Below are positions 6,427-8,412 of a stretch of 8,412 bases of DNA, one piece after another. The translations under genes were made by a program, and so were the position numbers. Source of the DNA: 66-474 sp035688305 (GTDB lineage: Bacteria > Pseudomonadota > Gammaproteobacteria > Xanthomonadales > Rhodanobacteraceae); NCBI GenBank assembly GCA_035688305.1, contig DASSNC010000140.1:1-8412 (forward strand), read 5' to 3'. Numbering within the stretch: position 1 is the stretch's first letter; each line of letters starts with the position of its first letter. The notes under the pieces were generated by a model. The model saw only the letters and a program-made list of their open reading frames with translations. It searched no databases and had not been told where the DNA came from.

Positions 6427-6692
6427 CGGGCACCGGGTCGCAACAAACCGATGCGGGCAGTCTACAAGAACCCATATGCCGGTACCGGGGGCGATCGCCT
6501 GCACGGTCGTGTCCACCTTGCCTGCAGCGATGCCCGTGTTCGCGTTCGCATCGGGTCATCGCGACGGCTGCGGCGGCGATCGGGATGGGTGCACGCCGTA
6601 TCGAAAACCCGGTAGTCTGAAGCGCTCGGGGGCCCCGGGGTTCGTGCAGCTACGCGATTTTCGCCGCCCCGCCGGATAGGCAAACGGATCCA
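6427..6692. promoter_or_regulatory. Divergent intergenic region between deacetylase operon and sulfotransferase
   Basis: About 270 bp with no supported gene lie between the deacetylase ribosome site and the sulfotransferase start. It must hold the leftward promoter of the three-gene operon and the rightward promoter of the sulfotransferase/acyltransferase pair, but no good -35/-10 pair is visible on either strand. It includes a 10-bp perfect palindrome CCGGTACCGG (6479-6488), about 70 bp upstream of the deacetylase start, and a very GC-rich run near 6627-6640. Both are weak evidence for regulation on their own. Confidence 0.45.
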
Positions 6693-7559
6693 ATGATCGA
6701 CCAGCCCATCTTCGTCGTCGGCGCCGGACGCAGCGGTTCCAGCCTGTTCCACCAGATGTTCACCGAACACCCGCAGGTGGCTTGGATGTCCACCTTGTGC
6801 GATCGCCATCCGGACCGGCTTGCCGCGCATCGGGCCTTGATGCGCGCGATCGACCTGCCGGTCATGGGAACCGTGCTCAAGCGGCGCTGGGAATCGGCCG
6901 AGTGCTACGGTTTCTGGGATCATTGCTTCCGGGGATTTTCACAGCCTTGCCGGGACTTGTGCGCCGAGGATGCCACACCGCGCGCCAAGGCACGCTTGCA
7001 GCACGCAGTCGAGGGGCTGGTCACGCCGCGACGATCGCGGTTGCTGGTCAAGATCACGGGCTGGCCACGCGTCGCGTTTCTGCACGCGGTGTTTCCGGAC
7101 GCCCGTTTCATCCACGTCTATCGCGACGGCCGTGCGGTCGCCAACTCGCTGCTGCAGGTCGATTTCTGGCGGGGCTGGCAAGGCCCGGAGCAGTGGCGCT
7201 GGGGTCCGCTGGACGACGAACTGCGACGCGAGTGGGAAGCCCATGATCGTTCCTTCGTCGCGCTGGCCGGGATCCAATGGAAGATCCTGATGCGCGCGGC
7301 CGAGGCGGCAAGGCGTGCGGTTCCAGCAGGCAGCTTCATCGACGTGCGTTACGAGGAGTTCGCGAAACACCCGGTCGAAACGTTCCGGGAAATCGCCGAT
7401 TTCTGCAAGCTGCGGTGTGACACGGGCTTCGAACGCGCGTTGTCGCGTTACAGCGTGGAAAGCGCCAATTACAAATGGCAGCAGGACCTCGATGCCGCGC
7501 AACAGGCGGTGCTGTTGTCGGTGTTGGGCGGTGATCTAAGGAAGTACGCTTACGATTGA
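6693..7559 (+). CDS. PAPS-dependent sulfotransferase family protein
   Basis: 288 residues. Sulfotransferases move a sulfuryl group from 3'-phosphoadenosine-5'-phosphosulfate (PAPS) to a hydroxyl or amine, often on a carbohydrate. The 5'-phosphosulfate loop is clear at the N-terminus (IFVVGAGRSGSSLFHQM, 6-22). The 3'-phosphate-binding element is FIHVYRDGRAVANSLL (139-154), with R144 and S152 in the expected places. RYEEF (219-223) and the C-terminal YKWQQDLDAAQQA region fit the family as well. There is no signal peptide; the protein should be cytoplasmic, where PAPS is made. ATG 6693 starts six residues before the first strand; only a poor ribosome site precedes it (ATAGG, 6675-6679). It is divergent from the deacetylase and 10 bp upstream of the acyltransferase, with which it very likely shares a transcript. 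The acceptor is unknown; a locus glycan is the natural inference. Confidence 0.93.
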   Translation: MIDQPIFVVGAGRSGSSLFHQMFTEHPQVAWMSTLCDRHPDRLAAHRALMRAIDLPVMGTVLKRRWESAECYGFWDHCFRGFSQPCRDLCAEDATPRAKARLQHAVEGLVTPRRSRLLVKITGWPRVAFLHAVFPDARFIHVYRDGRAVANSLLQVDFWRGWQGPEQWRWGPLDDELRREWEAHDRSFVALAGIQWKILMRAAEAARRAVPAGSFIDVRYEEFAKHPVETFREIADFCKLRCDTGFERALSRYSVESANYKWQQDLDAAQQAVLLSVLGGDLRKYAYD

Positions 7560-7562
7560 GGG
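7558..7562 (+). promoter_or_regulatory. Ribosome binding site of the acyltransferase, overlapping the upstream stop
   Basis: GAGGG lies 7 nt before the ATG at 7570, an ideal spacing. Its first two bases are the last two of the sulfotransferase TGA (7557-7559), so ribosomes finishing the sulfotransferase arrive directly on this site. This supports translational coupling of the two genes and fixes the acyltransferase start. Confidence 0.65.
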
Positions 7563-7569
7563 CGGCGTC

Positions 7570-8412
7570 ATGAAGGGTGCTTCGGGACATCGCATACCTT
7601 CGCTGGACGGATTTCGCGCGATCTCGATCCTGATGGTGCTTTATGGGCATGTCGGTGGCACGCGCGACTTTCCAACCGAGACGGTGGGTGCGGGCGGGCG
7701 GTGGCTGGGCGATCTCGGTCATCTGGGTGTGCTGGTCTTCTTCGTGATCTCCGGATTCCTGATCACCACCCTTTTGAAGGTGGAACGGGAGAAGACCGGA
7801 ACGATATCGTTGAAGCAGTTCTACTTGCGCCGCGTGCTGCGCATCTTTCCGGCGTTCTATGTGCTGATCCTGGCCTTGTTGCTGGCGACGTGGTTGCGCT
7901 GGATCGATCTCGGCGGACGCGATTTCCTGTTTGCCACAACCTACACGGTCAACTATTACCCCGACCACCCGTGGCAGATCGGGCACCTGTGGTCGCTGTC
8001 GATCGAGGAGCAGTTCTATCTGTTGTGGCCGCTTGCGCTGCTGGTGCTGCGCGAGCGTCGGGCATTGATCTTGGCCATTGCGGCGATATTCGCCGCACCG
8101 TTGCTGCGGGCCGCCATCCGCGAGTACATCTTGCACGTCAACCCCCATGCGGTTCTGGCGGACATGTCGATCTTCCCGGCGATGTTCGATTACATCGCTA
8201 CCGGTTGTGCGCTGGCGCTGCTGCGGCCTTGGCTGCTCACCCGGAACTGGTACCTGCGCCTGACCGCCAGCCGCTGGCTGTTGCTGCTGGTTCCACTGAT
8301 TTTCCTGATCAACAGGATGGATGGTTACACGCTCGCGATGCTTGTGGGTTCGCCGATCCTGAATATCAGCATCGCGTTGCTGATCGAGTCGTGCACTCGC
8401 CATGAACGCACG
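7570..8412 (+). CDS. Acyltransferase-3 family membrane protein, OafA/YrhL-like (partial, runs off right edge)
   Basis: 281 codons are open from ATG 7570 to the window end, with no stop reached. These integral membrane enzymes O-acylate (usually O-acetylate) sugars of surface polysaccharides. Family signatures are IPSLDGFRAISILMVLYGH (9-27, with the conserved His27), LGVLVFFVISGFLIT (52-66), FYLRRVLRIFPAFYVLIL (84-101, arginines 88, 89 and 91) and HLWSLSIEEQFYLLWP (139-154). Hydrophobic segments at about 52-68, 95-108, 150-178, 201-219, 236-247 and 257-272 fit the 10-helix acyltransferase domain. Full-length members have about 350-400 residues, or 600-700 when a C-terminal SGNH domain follows, so a substantial part is missing. 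It follows the sulfotransferase by 10 bp with its ribosome site in the preceding stop. The acyl group and acceptor sugar cannot be predicted. Confidence 0.93.
   Translation, partial: MKGASGHRIPSLDGFRAISILMVLYGHVGGTRDFPTETVGAGGRWLGDLGHLGVLVFFVISGFLITTLLKVEREKTGTISLKQFYLRRVLRIFPAFYVLILALLLATWLRWIDLGGRDFLFATTYTVNYYPDHPWQIGHLWSLSIEEQFYLLWPLALLVLRERRALILAIAAIFAAPLLRAAIREYILHVNPHAVLADMSIFPAMFDYIATGCALALLRPWLLTRNWYLRLTASRWLLLLVPLIFLINRMDGYTLAMLVGSPILNISIALLIESCTRHERT

Noticed and set aside
6408..6446. TTG start 13 codons upstream for the deacetylase
   Set aside because: ATG 6407 is preceded by a strong GGAGG-type site that would be inside the gene if TTG were used; no ribosome site precedes the TTG.
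7336..8403. 355-codon open frame on the minus strand
   Set aside because: Antisense to the sulfotransferase end and the acyltransferase; Gln/Arg/His-rich and without motifs, whereas the plus strand gives a textbook acyltransferase.
1..8412. tRNA, rRNA, CRISPR array, insertion sequence or attachment site
   Set aside because: No regularly spaced repeats, transposase motifs, terminal inverted repeats or structured RNA patterns were seen by eye.

Overview
This window is a high-GC, tightly packed bacterial segment. The gene families, GC-rich third positions and short intergenic gaps suggest a proteobacterium, probably gamma or beta (for example a Xanthomonadales-like lineage). That placement is inference; no taxonomic marker is present. 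The content is typical of an exopolysaccharide, capsule or O-antigen locus, and specifically its 'decoration' part. I see a glycosyltransferase and several enzymes that modify sugars, but no polymerase, flippase or export gene in the window.

Layout, left to right. (1) A class I SAM methyltransferase on the minus strand runs off the left edge (1-584). (2) A roughly 350-bp divergent intergenic region (585-934) carries a perfect 14-nt palindrome. (3) A stand-alone ATP-grasp ligase-like protein lies on the plus strand (935-2245). (4) A convergent gap of about 440 bp (2246-2684) holds the broken remains of a second family 2 glycosyltransferase on the minus strand. (5) A minus-strand operon is read leftward from about 6407: polysaccharide deacetylase (5463-6407), an ATP-grasp / low-molecular-weight protein-tyrosine-phosphatase fusion (3635-5380), then an intact GT2 glycosyltransferase (2685-3638) joined by a 4-bp ATGA overlap. 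(6) A second divergent region (6408-6692) follows. (7) A plus-strand pair runs off the right edge: a PAPS-dependent sulfotransferase (6693-7559) and an acyltransferase-3/OafA-like membrane protein (7570 onward), with the acyltransferase ribosome binding site overlapping the sulfotransferase stop codon.

How the genes may work together (inference). The GT2 would add a sugar. The deacetylase, sulfotransferase, O-acyltransferase and methyltransferase would tailor the glycan. The two ATP-grasp proteins could couple a carboxylate (for example an amino acid or uronic acid) to an amine or another nucleophile. The phosphatase domain recalls the Wzb/EpsP-type enzymes that dephosphorylate bacterial tyrosine kinases controlling polysaccharide assembly. 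Here it is carried on the same polypeptide as an ATP-grasp enzyme, which is the most unusual feature of the window. The two ATP-grasp proteins look like distant paralogues that share a core and a short motif in their C-terminal tails.
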